From: Proteles cristata cristata
Taxonomy: Eukaryota > Chordata > Mammalia > Carnivora > Hyaenidae
Direction of reading: 5' to 3'
Length of the DNA stretch: 64,000 bases
Assembly (NCBI GenBank): GCA_017311185.1
Contig: JAESUZ010002877.1
Location: 248,001 to 312,000 of the forward strand
Part shown: positions 43,326-56,559 of the stretch, piece after piece
Layout: every line of letters starts with the position of its first letter
Position numbering within the stretch: position 1 is the first letter of the stretch
The notes under the pieces: generated by a model
What the model was told of the DNA's origin: nothing
The model's input: the letters and a program-made list of their open reading frames with translations, nothing else
Databases searched by the model: none
Translations under genes and position numbers: made by a program

Positions 43326-43574
43326 AATAAAGCGGGGCTTGAAAAATAAATACAATACAGTACAAAAGAAGTGGAGTTCTCTTCATTTCTACAGAAGCTA
43401 TAGCAACATTTCCCAATGTCACCTGAAAGGTCTCCAGCCCAACCCCATTGTGGTTCTTCGGGTCTGGCATTCATCCTGAGTCCCTGAAATTCTCACATGT
43501 AGGCAATCCTTAATCACCCATCAAGGGAGCTTGGGTGGGGGTCTCCTAACGGCTTCCATGGGGCTCTGCTCCCA

Positions 43575-43945
43575 GAAGTTTTCCACTCTGCAGCCAGTGT
43601 TATTTGCAAAAAGTGATTGGATCATGTCCTTCCTCTGCTTAAAGCCCCACAGTGACTTTCCCTTGCTTTTAAATTAGGTAAAAACCTAAACACACCAACA
43701 AAGTTCTGGCCCTGGTCTACTATTTGCTCCCTGGGACCCTACCACACTGGCTTCCTTTCTGTCTTTCAAATGTCCAAAGTGCCTTCATGCCCAAGGACCA
43801 CAGGGATTTTGTACCAGCTCCTCTGGCCAGACCAGAATACCCTCCCGCTCCATTTCCCTGGGTAAATGCAGACATCTTTCTGGCCACACTCGTTCAGGGA
43901 AGCTTTCTCTGGTGTCTCATCCGAGGTCAGGCCCCACACAGGTAG
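43575..43945. repeat. L2-like relic
   Basis: The run of CTTCCTCTGCTTAAAGCCCC, TGGCCCTGGTCTACTATTTG and GGGAAGCTTTCTCTGGTGTC follows the typical L2 3' region layout. Diverged. Confidence 0.6.
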
Positions 43946-44029
43946 TTTTCTATTTGTATGATTATTCAATTAACATCCATCTCCCCAATCAGATTACTAG
44001 GCTCACATTTATCTCTAGAGCCAAGCACA

Positions 44030-44245
44030 TGACACCAATCAGCAAGGTATGGAGCCTCTCACAGATCATCTCAATCCTCAACATAACCCCAGAAAGAAGG
44101 GTGTGTTACATTGTCCCAATTTTATGCATGATGAAACTGAGGCACAGAAAAGTTAAGCAATTTGCCCAAAGTCACACAGCTACAGGTGGCAGAGCCTAAA
44201 CCTAAACACACCGTAGTTCTGAATCCAGAGCCTGGGAGTCTAATC
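44030..44245 (-). repeat. MIR relic
   Basis: GATGAAACTGAGGCACAGAA, then TTGCCCAAAGTCACACAGCT: well-preserved reverse MIR core. Confidence 0.82.
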
Positions 44246-45287
44246 AGTATGGTCCCCTTCACCCCAAAGAAGGTGTTTAACAAAAATGTGATGAATAAAA
44301 GGATGAAAAGGCAGGCTGGGATGCTCAATGTTCATTTTTCTATTTTATTTCTGCCCTTTCTGCAAACCTGAGGGTGAGATCTAAACACCGCTGCAGTCTC
44401 AGTGGCATGAGAACTTCCAGAGCAAATGTCACAATCAAAAGCATGTCTGTGCAGCCTGAGGGGCCTGGGGAACAGTAAAAGGCCATACTCTGTGTAATGC
44501 TTTACTTGTCATTCTTGCTTATTATGCATTTGGCGGAGCATAAATAAACCCAGAAAACCACCAGGCTACATAGAAGTGGGTAAGATTTCCACACTTAATC
44601 CCCTGCCACAATACGACACATGTTATATCGCCTCTGATATTCACAGAACCACTGTCCCCATCACCAGCCACAATGGGGCATTCAACAAAACCCCGAGTCA
44701 CCATTGAGTCAGAACCAGGGGACAAAGCTGCCCTCCCAAACGCTGTGTGGTCATGAATATGCCCAGACCATTAAAGGAGAACCTTTGGGCCCCACAAAAG
44801 GCAGGGAGTTCTGTGTCAACACCATGGTGAGGTCTTTGGTCCAGATGGAATAGAGACAGACCCCATCTGAGCCCTGTGCCAGGGTCCCAGGCACCTCATT
44901 CCCCTGACCCAGGCCACCGACGAGGTGGATGCTGCCCTTCTTGGCAGGAGGCAAACTACCTCAACAAACAGGTTCTCACTCACCCAACCTCCTCCTCTGC
45001 CCAGTCCTCCCTGGAGTGTACCTGCCTTCAGACAAGGATGGACCCACTCTCAGTGCCAGGGCTGGGCCATTCCTAGGCCATTGCCTCATTTCCTCTGGGC
45101 ACAGTCACCAAGTCAGGCCTAAGCTTGTCTCTGGGAGCCGGCTCCCTGGTGCCAAGGGTAAAAAATGTCCCCTAACTGGGTGGCCAGCTTTCCCTGCCAC
45201 AGAGCCCCTGAGTCTCCTTATGATCTCATGGGGGCTCACCTTGCCCCTCGAGAAATTCACACCAATGTTGTGTACATTTAAAAATGA

Positions 45288-45486
45288 GGGGCACCTGGGT
45301 GGCTCAGATAGTTAAGTGTCTGACTCTTGATTTCAGCTCAGGTCATGATCTCATGGTTCATGAGATCGAGCCCCACACTGTCAGCACGAAGCCTGCTTGG
45401 GATTCTCTCTCTCCCCCTCCCTCTCCCCGTCTCCTCCTCACATACTCTCTCAATAAATAAATAAATAAACATTGAAAACAATAAAA
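45288..45486 (+). mobile_element. Felid SINE
   Basis: The head is GGGGCACCTGGGTGGCTCAG and the tail is AATAAATAAATAAATAAAC. AAAAATGA lies on both sides. Confidence 0.93.
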
Positions 45487-45549
45487 TAAAAATGAACCCC
45501 TCACCCTTCCTCCTTTCTGCCTCAACAACCCTGGGAAATATCATCATTC

Positions 45550-45740
45550 TAACCCAGTGGTTAAGGGCTGAGGCTCTGGGGTCAGAAAGACCTGAGTTCA
45601 AATCCCAGCTCTACCAGATGTCTGACCATGAGAAGTGGATTTACCTCCTTGTTCCTGTTTCCTAATCCACAAAAAGAAGATACCATCCAGTTATACTATC
45701 TAGCTCTCGGGGTCATTCTGGGAACAAGATGAGCTCCTTT
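45550..45740 (+). repeat. MIR relic
   Basis: AGTGGTTAAGGGCTGAGGCT, AGTTCAAATCCCAGCTCTAC and CCTGTTTCCTAATCCAC: forward MIR from its tRNA-related head. Confidence 0.82.
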
Positions 45741-45879
45741 GAACAGACTGTGCAGCAGAAAGCTTCACACTTAGGGAGGGGTGCTGTGGGCCCAGCCCTC
45801 CCCCTGAACCCTCTCACAGCAATGGTGGACATGAGAGGCGACCGGGCCTAGGAGGCATGGTCCATTTAGAGCAGCCAGA

Positions 45880-46535
45880 CAAACCATCCTCCCTGGTTCT
45901 CGTCTTCCCTCCCCAGCTCCTTCATCCTCGCTGCTCTTTTTCAGTTCTCTCAGTTGCCCTTGACCTCACGCTCTCACACCCACTCTGTCTCCAATCCTCC
46001 CAGGCCCTCCTTGGAGCCCACTTTGGGCAACTGCGAGCTCTCTTCCATTGCCTTGTGCTATGTACTCAGGCGTTCGTTCTTTGGCGCTGCACTGGCCATG
46101 AAGTCCCTCTTTGGGGACCTCCAAGGAGTCAGCCCTCTCAGAGGGAGGAAGGAACTCCAAACCCCTCTGCCTGCTGTTCTGGGCTTTCTTCACCTAGTTT
46201 CAACTACCTTTCTAGTCCTATCTCCGCCTACTTCCCGCTGTGTCCCTGGTACTACAGCCAGATCGGATGAGTCATGATTCCAATCTCTTCATGGTCTAGT
46301 TTCTACCTTTATGCAAGTGGCTTCCTTGCTTGGAAAGGGCTCCCTCTTTTCATCTTTCAGAATCCATCTCAACGCCAGCTCCTTCACTGGGTTCTCCTTG
46401 ATTATCCTAGTGAGGAGAGATCTCTTTGCCCTAAACTCCTCTAATCCTTTGGTGTTCTGCCATTTTCCTGACACTAGTCTGGTGCCTGGTAAACTGGGCT
46501 TACTCAATAAATGGGTGTTGAATGAATGGGCTTCA
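45880..46535. repeat. L2-like relic
   Basis: Pyrimidine-rich sequence with CTCCAATCCTCCCAGGCCCT. It ends with GGTGCCTGGTAAACTGGGCT and TCAATAAATGGGTGTTGAAT, a typical L2 3' end. Chance open frames lie within it. Confidence 0.6.
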
Positions 46536-46671
46536 GCTAACTGACCTGTCAGAAACACATCACTCCCCTTCCAGATTAGCTATGAGCCCAGACCTAGGGA
46601 AAGATGTTGCCGGAACTTTAAATCAAGACAAAGTTCTCAGGGGAAGTTTGGTGCCTAAAAGAAGCATGATT

Positions 46672-46877
46672 GGGGCACCTGGGTGGTTCAGCCGGTTAAG
46701 CATTTGACTTTGGCTCAGGTCACAATCTCACGGCTCATGAGTGTGAGCCCCTCGCAGGGCTCTGTGCTGTCAGAGCCTGAAGTGTGCTTCTGATTCTGTC
46801 TCCCTCTCTGTCCCTCCCCTACTTGTGCTGTCTTTCTCTCTCTCTCAAAAAATGAATAAACATTAAAAATTAAAAAA
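46672..46877 (+). mobile_element. Felid SINE
   Basis: The head is GGGGCACCTGGGTGGTTCAG. AAAAGAAGCATGATTG before and AAAAGAAACATGATTG after form a 16-base target duplication with one mismatch. Confidence 0.96.
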
Positions 46878-48024
46878 AAAAGAAACATGATTGAGGGTCC
46901 TTTTACAATGAGAGCCACATGAAAGATAAATTGGGGTTCAGTCTAGATTTCCGCACACTCAAAGCCCATCAACCCACGTGAGCAATCTTAAAGCACACCG
47001 CACGATGCCGCCCCCACAAGAGTATTTTTATATGAGTGACTAGATACGTGTGTGCACCTACACACCCCTATGTACACTAGCAATGGTCTTCGTACAACCT
47101 AAAAATTAACCTGAAGCTAAGGGCCATGGAGTACCACAGCTGAGGAAAAGTTCAACTACACACACAAATGTCAAAAAAAATGTTACTGAACAAAGAGTCA
47201 TTTAAGTCCACGCAAAATGTATGGGCACTAAAGTGTGCTAAAAATGCAGCATGCCTAATTTCCATCCCATACACAAACCTGCCCACATGCTTCTGCGGCT
47301 GCAAGGCTCGACACCAGTGTCCTGGGCCTGGCCACCATTAGGGAGGCCACCATGAATGGTTTGTCTTCCAGGACCACGTACAAGTGGGGAATTAAGTGCA
47401 GCACTCAGCAGTGACTTCAACATTTATTGCCTGTCCCCAGCAAGTACCGGTGTGGGCACTTAAATACCCTGAAAATGGTGCTATGGAAGCATAAACGTTT
47501 ATAAGTCCAATACGGCACTTAGACATGTTTACACCTACATCTGGGTAAAATGATGCAAATTAGGGCTCCAGGGTCCCAAATGCAAGTGTGCAGGAAGGGC
47601 ACCTTCAGACCTGTGGGGGAGGTGCAGTGGGGCATCCTGGCACTGAGTCTGTGGATGCCTCCAGAAAGAAGCACAGAGAATGGGGTGGATGCCGGGACAC
47701 CGAAACACTGAAGCTGAACAACACTTTAATTATGAAAGTGAGCGCCCAGCCACCTAGGAATGCCAGGCAGCTCCCAGGAAATGCCATGGGAAGCAATAAC
47801 ATGCATGCAAAGCCCACTCATATGACTATATTTTTGAAATCCCCAAATCCGAGCCCTTGGCTTCTTTTGAAAAGGCCAACTCAGATTAAAGAGGTGGCAG
47901 ACCTTCATCAGGAACAAAAACAATCCCATGGATTTGGGAGGAAATAACTCACAAAGGGGCCTTATGGATTTAAAAGGCTAAGCTGAGGTCTCTAAGAAGT
48001 TAGGAAGCAGGGTCACAGTGGCCA

Positions 48025-48082
48025 GTCATCACAGCTCATCAAGTCAAGAGGAGCCCGGCACTGTCAGTGTGAAGCCTGCTTG

Positions 48083-48142
<60 letters not shown>

Positions 48143-48174
48143 AAAATAAATAAACTTAAAAAAAAAAAAAAAAG
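48025..48174 (+). mobile_element. 5'-truncated felid SINE with long (TC)n
   Basis: The tRNA head is missing. The element starts around GTCATCACAGCTCATC, contains a (TC)n run of about 53 bases at 48087-48139 and ends in a poly(A). It is followed at once by another SINE. Confidence 0.82.
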
Positions 48175-48180
48175 ACTTTC

Positions 48181-48420
48181 AGAGTGCTTGGGTGGCCCAA
48201 TCAGTTAAGCATCAGACTTTAGCTAACGTCATCATCTCATGGTTTGTGAGTTTGAGCCACACATCGGGTGAGCGTGCACAAGCCCTGCTTCAAGTGAGGG
48301 CCATTTCTTTCTCTCTCTCTCCCCTCTCGGCCTGTTGTGGGACTTTCTCTCTCCCCCACCCCACCCCTCTGCCCCTTGCTCACTTGTACCCTCTCTTTCA
48401 AAAAAAAAAAAAAAAAAAGA
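48181..48420 (+). mobile_element. Felid SINE, diverged
   Basis: The head AGAGTGCTTGGGTGGCCCAA and a long A run at 48399-48419 are seen. AAAGACTTTC before and AAAGACTTCC after look like the target duplication. Confidence 0.85.
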
Positions 48421-48683
48421 CTTCCTTAGGGCTCCCTCCCCATTCACAGGCTTTGTCCTCAAATCTAGGACTATGCTAGGGACTTCTACTACCTCAGCAC
48501 TCTTGGGTTTCTTCAGCCCTTTGGGGGGGAAAGAGGTCAAGGAAATGCAAGAAGCAGCAGCTACTGAAATTAGGACAGCCTGCAATGGATTCATAGAGAA
48601 GACAACAACAGTGATAACAGCTGAGACATGGAGCTCACCAGGCCAAAGTCAGCATTCTAAAAACCACTAAGCCATATATACGT

Positions 48684-48729
48684 ACACACACACACACACA
48701 CACACACAAACAGACACACACACACACAC
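48684..48729. repeat. (CA)n microsatellite
   Basis: CA units interrupted once by AAACAGA. Confidence 0.93.
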
Positions 48730-49130
48730 GATCTTTTAGTCCCTATCTTAAAATTGAGGAAATGTCATTTGAGTAACTTACCCAAAGTCATATAACAATA
48801 AGTGATAAGGCTAGACTCTAAGCTCAGGCCATCTGTACTAGCCTATACTTCTAACCATTAGGTTAAATGGTTAGGTCTTGGCTATTAGCCAAACTAAAAG
48901 GAAGAGAACGAATGCAAAATGATCACCTACTATGTGCTAGGCAGCGTGCTAAATGATTTCTCACATGTTATCTCATTTAATCCTTACAAAAACCCCCTAA
49001 AGTTGGCATCATCATGTCTAGTTTTGTTTTTATAGATGAGAAAACATCTCTAATTTGCCCAAGATCACTCAGCTTCTAACAGCAGGATGGAGATTCAAAC
49101 CCATGACTAGCTGACTCCAAATCCAGCAAG
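48730..49130 (-). repeat. Two adjacent MIR relics
   Basis: 48730-48870 contains AAATTGAGGAAATGTCATTT and ACTTACCCAAAGTCATATAA. 48920-49130 contains CACCTACTATGTGCTAGGCA, ATAGATGAGAAAACATCTCT and GATTCAAACCCATGACTAGC. Both read as reverse MIR. Confidence 0.75.
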
Positions 49131-49179
49131 CAGGGTGAATGTCACAGAAGAGATTGCCCTCAAGCACCTGATAATTCCT

Positions 49180-49520
49180 CCAGTCTTATATGTTCCATTC
49201 TGTAATTCAAGCACCTCTTCTTAGGTCTAGCTGTTGGAGGAGAGAAGTATCTCCAGCCATAGTCTACTTGGTTTACTATTTAGTTACACCTTATGGGATT
49301 TTTTATTCTTATGTAATGCTTAGTTTAGTTTTCTTGTTTTGTTTCTTTGGTTTTGTTTGTTGGTTTGTTTTCCCATATAGGGTACTGTTGTCTCCCCAAC
49401 TAGGTTGTCAGCACCTTGAGGACAGGGTCATTGCTTAACATTGCCTTGTGTGACTCCTCCCCACACTGCACCAAGCACAATGCCAAGGGAGAGATGACTC
49501 TTGGGAGATGCCTTCTGAAC
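49180..49520. repeat. L2-like relic (weak)
   Basis: CCCAACTAGGTTGTCAGCAC, CTTGAGGACAGGGTCATTGC and GCACCAAGCACAATGCCAAG match the usual L2 ending. Confidence 0.6.
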
Positions 49521-49757
49521 AAAGAGATAACTCTTAGAATTGTATAGCTCAAACCTAACTCAAGTATTTACAGTCTCCTCTATGGCAAACAGTTTGGGCA
49601 CAGTGGCAATTAGCTATGTTCCAAGAGTTTACCAGCAAAAGAATGCAGATGTGCAGTGGAATGAGACAGAAGACCTTAAATTTAGGGCTCTCAAGATTAG
49701 ATATGGAGGCCACCGGAATATGGGCCAATTGACTTCCCACCCTCAAACCTACACTTG

Positions 49758-49945
49758 GGAGGTACCTGGGTGGTTCAGTTGGGTAAGCATCTGACTTCAG
49801 CTCAGGTCATGATCTCACGGTTCATGAGTTTGAGCCTGGTATCCAGCTGTCTGCTGTCAGCTCAGAGGCCACCTCAGATCCTCCGTCCACCCCCCGCCCC
49901 TCTCCCACTCACTCCCTCTCTCAAAAATAAACATTAAAAAAAATA
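49758..49945 (+). mobile_element. Felid SINE
   Basis: The head is GGAGGTACCTGGGTGGTTCA, with a C-rich body and an AAAAATAAACATTAAA tail. Confidence 0.9.
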
Positions 49946-49995
49946 ACCCTATACCCAGTATTTATTGAGCACTAACTGCTAGTACTAAATAAAGG

Positions 49996-50215
49996 GAGGG
50001 GGGCATGTGAGTGGTTCAGTCAGTTAAGTGTCCAACTTCAGCTCAGGTCATGATCTCATAGTTCGTGGGTTCGAACCCCAAGTCAGGCTCTGTACTAACA
50101 GCTCAGAGCCTGGAGCCTGCTTTGGATTCTGTGTTTCCCTCTCTTTCTGCCCCTCCCCCACTCACACTCTATCTCTATCTCTCTCAAAAATAAATAAACA
50201 TTAAAAAAATTAAGA
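49996..50215 (+). mobile_element. Felid SINE
   Basis: The head is GGGGGGCATGTGAGTGGTTC, with a preserved GGGTTCGAACCCCAAGTC B-box region and an AAAAATAAATAAACATTAAA tail. It is only about 50 bases from the preceding SINE, in the same direction. Confidence 0.92.
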
Positions 50216-51469
50216 AGTAAGGGAGGAGACAAAAAGCTCACATCACCAAGTTTATAAGCTATCTAATATACCTTGATCTTGACCTACATCCTTGGTGCTG
50301 GGTTTCCTCCTCATCTTTGGGGGGATGCAAAGTAGTTGAAGAGCAGAAGTACCCTAGGCTGTAAACAGAGAAGATGCTATGTTTAGGGAAGGGGTATGAG
50401 TTCTACAGGGAAATTTTTTTATATGTAAATAAAAGTCAGAGTGGGGCAGATGCTGACAAAAGGCATTTGCTTTTAGCGGAGCCTCCTATCTGTGCCTGCT
50501 TTCAGTCATCAACCCACAAGCCTCCTGGGACACAAACTCCTCCTTTTTAGGGTTGGGGTTCCTCTTGAAATTGTCCTCCTGGTGAGATCTGCGAAGGGTC
50601 AGTCTAGTTCTAGTTGAGGGAAGACGTGAAGCCTCCTCTGCTTCCCTTTTTACTAAGAGCCCGGGTCGCTACTGCTATCACCACTCAAAGGCCCCTCTGC
50701 TAATAGCACCGATGGCCAAGACCACAGGCTCACAGAACTTCCCCATGACTCAGCTGCAAAAGAGGAAAAGCGAGGGGGCATCTTTCAAACCATAAGTCCA
50801 GCCGAAGTGGCGGAGCACAGACCTCGCTTTCTCCCAGTGTTTCACATGTGAAGTAGGCGATGTGCAAAGCTCTATTCAAAGGCTTTGTCACTTCGCACCG
50901 ACTCTGTCCCAGATGCCCCCACACAGCAGCCGACGGACACATCCTACTCTCCTGTGTGCAGATGGTGGTAAACAGCCCAAGCATGCGATGTCACAGGCTG
51001 TCACCCCTAAAAGTAGTTCCTGTGACAATAAATGTTTCTGACCCTCCCATATTTTCTCCTGAGTCCAACTGGACTTTCTTAGTGACAGCGCTCCCCTTTG
51101 TTTTTCAGGGGTGAAACTCGGACCCAGGTGATTGCTCACGGGCAGCCCCTGGAAGAGTTATTGTTTTGTGAGTTGCCATGGAATGACCCAGATCCTTTCT
51201 TCAGGGTGTGCCTCCAGAAACAGACAGGCTGAGTCCATGCAGCATTTTCCTAGGAAGCCAACTTCCCAAGTTAACTAACCCTGCCTCATGATCCCAGAGA
51301 GAAATCTAGAAAGAGAAAGAAATCTAAGCCTTGCGCCAGGAAAACTATCAGCCACCCATATCTAACACCACCTCCAAGAAAGCAGTACCATCAGATCTGG
51401 CCCTGTAATTTTGGGAGTTACTCAGAGACCGACTTACGCAAAAACATCTCCCAATATTTTGCTCTGAAG

Positions 51470-51660
51470 TGACCTCCCCTCCCACTTGGCCTGACGTTTC
51501 TACTATTAGTCACTCCATTAGTTACTTCCTTAGAGGTCCATTTCTCCACCCTTAAATGTGAACTCAGGGATCTTTTCTTCCCCATTCACTGCTTCCTCCT
51601 TAGCACTCAGGATGTCTCTTAGAACAAAGTGGATGCTCAATAAACACCCATTCGATTAAA
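51470..51660. repeat. L2-like relic
   Basis: CACTTGGCCTGACGTTTCTA leads to AACAAAGTGGATGCTCAATA and AACACCC, a typical L2 3' end. Confidence 0.55.
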
Positions 51661-53059
51661 AAATAATAATAAAAGTTGTGCTGCACTGTCTCAAAAAACC
51701 CATAGCTCCCAAGAGTGGACTCTGTAAGCGCTGAGCCCTATAACAGAGCATGTGGCACTACCCCACCAAGACGATGAGCACCTTCATCCACTGGCTTCCA
51801 CTGGTCACCATAACTGCTGTCAACTGGGGACACTGTGGAGGCTAGCCGAAAGGGATGCAATCCAGAACAAGTAGAATTCAAGCAGACAAAAACAGGATGG
51901 CCAGGAGCTATTGTGAGTTACTTGTAAGGGACAGAGGTCTGGCCCAAGGTGAGGACACCCTAAGAAAGTCCATGGATTTTTGTGGAGCAGAAGAATACAG
52001 GGCCAGCCATTCCTGGGGTAGATAATGGGTATCCTCTTCCCTCAGGAGACGGAGGAGCTTTGGAGGCAGAAAAGGTAACGTCCTTGCAAGAATTGCCTAA
52101 GCTCCTGATGGTGTGAACCAAATCGGCTCTGTGCTAGGCCACCGACGGTGGGGGGTAGGGGGCAGGGGGCAAAAGACAAGCTGAGGGCAAAGCACAAGCT
52201 AACCACCCCCGCCCCATAGGTGGGACATGTGTGACATTCCTCAGGCACCCCTGGCTGCCTGAGAACAAAGGAAAGGGAAAAACAAATGGTTAATTGATAG
52301 ATAAAGATCAGTCATGCCAGAAGTAAGTCTCCATCAGTTGGCAATTGTCTTAATGATTTACAAGAAAAAAGGCAATCTTCAGAAACCTACAGCCTCAATT
52401 CTCTGGAGTGCTAACATCACCCTCCCCTCCAGAGGATAGAAAATCTAATAGAATCAGTCCCTCCTCACAACGCCAGTGCAGCTCTTTCTGCCCACGGATC
52501 TTGTCCTCATGCTTTAATAAAACCACTTTTTGTGCACCTAAGACATCTCAAGAATTCTTTCTTGGCCATCAGCTCTGGACCCCCTCCCCATCACCCCTAA
52601 ACCACATCACCACCCCTGCTATTCACCCACGTTGAAGAGAGGAGCCATCCTAGGTGCTTACAGACTGAAAAGCTGCTTTGGGCCAACCCTTGGCAAAAGC
52701 CCCTTCTTGGAATTCAAAAGGAATCGGGGTGCTCTGCATGACTCCTGGGCCACAGAATGCCTTGGCTCAAGAGGTTCAAATTAGTGGAAATGCTCCAGAA
52801 ACCAGAGGCTCTGGGGGAGGTCCCTAGAGCTAGAATGATCAGAGCTTACTCTGACACGAAGAGCTGGCTCTAAAGGCAAGAATGCCAAGCTCTACCTACA
52901 AACAGAGGCTGTGGCCCTCAAGCCAAGTGCACAACATGGGACTTCACAAAACAGAGAGCACATGATTTATGCACAGGAAAGCCATTCTATTCCTCAAGTG
53001 TCACGGGGCAAGTCCAGAGTCTTTTTTTCCTAAAGGCGGTTAAAAGTCAAGGTTTGCAC

Positions 53060-53260
53060 AACATTTCAGTGTTCAAGGCACCTACACATCCAGCATATAA
53101 TCTAAGCAGCAAGGCAACCCAGTGAGGTCAATGGTAGGTACAGGTGAAGCCCTCTAAGGGGCATGTTGCACTCTTCGTTTCCTGAGTTTAAGCAACTTGC
53201 TGAAGTCACAGAGCAGTGAAGTAAACACTGGGGCTTCTAATGCTCCCATTCCCGGCCCTG
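53060..53260 (-). repeat. MIR relic (weak)
   Basis: AGCAACTTGCTGAAGTCACA and the following GAGCAGTGAAGTAAACACTG segment resemble reverse MIR. Confidence 0.55.
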
Positions 53261-54639
53261 CTCTCTTCCCAGAGAACCTCGCTGAGCCGCTGCAAGGCAC
53301 CCAGCAGCTACGGGTCCCAAGAAGACACAGTCTGAGACTCCAGATGATCCAGGGGCTGATGCAATCATTTGCAGCAAGTTTGTTTTATAACTGAGACGTG
53401 TGTTTGGGACAGCATAAAACGGCTAACACATTTACTCTGTACCTCTCATCAAAGTTCTTTCTGGACAGTGAATCAGAAGGCAGCCCCCTGGGAAGAGAGA
53501 ATGTCCATGTCTCCTTAAGTCCCTCTAAACAAACCAGCCAGTGATCTGGTCTCTGGCAATACAACTTCATTTCCTCCCACAACAGCCTGTGAACCAAACA
53601 CTAGCAAGGAGGACTGTCTTCCTCCACTAATAGGGCGAGAGTTACTGACATGCCTGCCTGAAGGCCACATGGCAGACCAGAGGCTGAGATGGTCTCTTGG
53701 TGACAGGGACAGTGACACTCCTGCGACACCCGGCAAGCAGGGTGGTGAATGGTTAGAGGACAGGAAAGCACTCCAAAAGCCAAAGAGCCCTGATCTTCAC
53801 CCTTCCAGCCCCACTCAGCCAGCCCAGAAGAGAGAGGCTTTAGCCACCTGCTGTTCTTTCTGAGGACCTGCTTCAAAGGTTCAGGAACTGAGGACGCAGG
53901 TGGAGGGGTTTTTCTCAGGGGGCCTAGCCACACATAAAAGGTGGAAAAGATTAGTAAGAGGGTTAAGTCAAGCTGCATTCCTCACTCGCCCCCACCCCCA
54001 CCCTCCTGAGGCCACAGCTGACATGTTATTAGATGATAAGCCCAGAAAACGCAGTGGGAAGATAACGCCCCACAGCTAAAGTGTAAAATCAGAGCACCAG
54101 ACTCCCATCTTCCCATCTAAGTATCTTCCGTTGCTGCTGTGCACCGGGCGTGGCCTCCTCTGGCCGGTGCACTAATAGCAAGGTTGTGTGAGGCCTGATC
54201 TCTCTGCAGAAGCAGGTGATGCTGGCCCCCACCAGCTCACTGGCTGAGAGAGTGGACCAAGGCGGGGCGGCTGAAGTTACCCACTTATGACACTGGGAGG
54301 CAAATCTGCGTGCCAACACTTCAGGGACAGTGGCAGAGATGAAGGAAAGTGGCTGACATCCAACAATGTCACAGAGAGGGCTGCAGAGGCTGAGTGTGGT
54401 AAGGGGAGGGAAGATAGGTGTGGAGGGCTTATTTGACTCCAAGGGCTTCCGCACACACTCTCCCTCACATAACTCGGGTAGCAACCCTGTGAGGCAGGCT
54501 TTCTTGCTACAGATAACCATGCTGAGGGCACGTGTCTTGCTGGAGGCCCCAAACACAGCGTCCAGCAGGGCTCTGGGGTCTGGTTTCCATGGCTTCCCCA
54601 TCACACACGCTCACACGTCAGTGGGCAGCAGAATCCCCC

Positions 54640-54780
54640 ACAGAGAACCAAAGACACAGATTCCTGAGCCCCACCCAGGGAGGCTAATTCCTTGGGTCTG
54701 CCCTGGTGCCCAGGAATCTGCATTTTGAACACACACCCCAGGTGGTTCTGATGCTAAGGTTCATAGCCCACACTTCCTGG
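54640..54780. repeat. MER5-like hAT relic
   Basis: GATTCCTGAGCCCCACCCAG, GCCCAGGAATCTGCATTTTG and CCAGGTGGTTCTGATGCTAA are the MER5 order. Confidence 0.8.
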
Positions 54781-56277
54781 TGGATCTCGCTGTCCCCAAG
54801 GAAAGAAGCCAAGAGGCAGTTCTCAGCTGCTGTATTCCTTAGGTGTCCTAGGGAGGACTGGTGGGAGCGGGAGAGAGATATGAATTCCCACCAAGCTCCT
54901 TGGTAGGAGGAGAAACAGTCCCCTGAATGAGATCACTGAGTGGTTGCGCCAACATGTCCAGCAGGGAACTGAAGGCCAGGGCAAAGGTCTGAGGAGGCAC
55001 AGATTGCTTCAGGGGCAGTCACCACCCCACACAAACAGCCCATTGGAAGGGGCCCTGCTTCAACACGATGACTCATGGCTGCTCACTTTCCACACTTCTG
55101 AGTAGACGGACACAAGGAATAGCCTCATGTAACAGAAAGCTGCCTCCAGAGCCATCACAGGAGACCAGACCAGGCCACCACAGTCATTTTAGGCAGAACG
55201 CAGGAATTTCTAGGGGAGGGGAGAAGAGGAGGGACAAAAAAGAAAACACTTCTCCCAGCTGTTCACCTTTGTGCCCGCCCCTCTGGAGCCAGCAGAGCCG
55301 TCTAATCAAAAGCGGTCTCCAGGAAATGAAAGGAATTTGTGTTCACCTCCTCCGTAGAGAAGCAGCAGATGGGAGCCAAAGCAAACACTGCTCTATTATG
55401 AGGTTCTGAGGCACAGTCTAGTTCCAAGAAGATGGTAAGCAAACAGCCCAGGCCTGCCTTCCGTCTCCCCTACAGCACACACAGATGGCACTATTATGTG
55501 TCCTCAGGCCCCAGCAAGGCTTTGTCTTGAACCGTGTGAGGCTGAGAAGCTGAGCTAATGCTTTTGCACAGCACAAAAAAGGAAAGATGCCTGGAATAAG
55601 GTCAGAGAGCAGAAGAATCAAGATGGACCGCCGGAGCCTCCAGGAAGCCTTCCCACCTCTGAATGACTCAGTTAAAGAAAACGGCCTTTAGTCCTACATA
55701 ATCAACAGGAGGAAGATGCTTCACTGGGTGAAGGTCAGGGACGGTGCTGGAGAGAAGTCAGGAGACAGAGAACAAAGAAACAAGAGGAAACATCAGCTTT
55801 CACATTAACCATAAGTTCTTTATCATCCCTGATGGGGGTCCAGCCCTTATCCTGATATCCACATGGGGCCGTTTGATGTTGGGGGCTGGGGGCTGAAGTC
55901 AAGGAGAGGACATCCTGTTAACAGCACTGCTGGAAAAAGATCAAGAACCAGGCAGTAGAAAACAGCTCTGTCCACCTGAGAAGCCTGAACACCCGACTTC
56001 CTTCAGTAGAAGCTTAGGTTTGTGAGACTAAGGACTGACTGTGGGGGTGGGGGTTGGCCCAGGGGTCTCCCCAGAGACTCCAAAGTCTTTATCACAGACA
56101 ACAGGTGTCATCACCACACACTGGGAAGATACCACCACCTCCCAGCACCTATATACAGGTTTTAGGTTGAGTAGCTCTCAATGGGACAAGCCCCTATCAT
56201 AATACTGCCTGGAAACTTCCTGGAATGGCCCACCCACCCAATTTGTGGTCACCTCACTCACTAAGAATCAGCTCCTA

Positions 56278-56403
56278 GGGGCGCCTGGATGGCTGAGTCG
56301 GTTAAACATCCAACTCTGGATTTTGGCTTGAGTCATGATCTCACTGTTCCTGAGTTTGAGCCCTATGTTGGGCTCCGTGCTGACAGTGTGGAGTCTGCTT
56401 GGG

Positions 56404-56437
<34 letters not shown>

Positions 56438-56506
56438 CATCCCCCATGTTCTTATCCATGCTCGCTCTCTTTCTCTCTCAAAATAAATAAACTAAAAAAA
56501 AAAAAA
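56278..56506 (+). mobile_element. Felid SINE
   Basis: The head is GGGGCGCCTGGATGGCTGAG; a (TC)n run lies at 56407-56434. AAGAATCAGCTCCT before and AAGAATCAGCCCAT after form the target duplication. Confidence 0.95.
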
Positions 56507-56559
56507 AAGAATCAGCCCATAAAAATTGCCTTTGCTGATGGCAATACTAATAACATCTC

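Noticed and set aside
45857..46277. Two overlapping plus-strand frames of 107-137 codons
   Set aside because: They lie in L2-like repeat sequence and have no protein family signature I recognise.
54089..54604. 171-codon minus-strand frame in FLVCR2 intron 1
   Set aside because: Considered as FLVCR2 exon 1, but it lacks the membrane-helix pattern and the expected residues. No suitable donor links it in phase 0 to exon 2.
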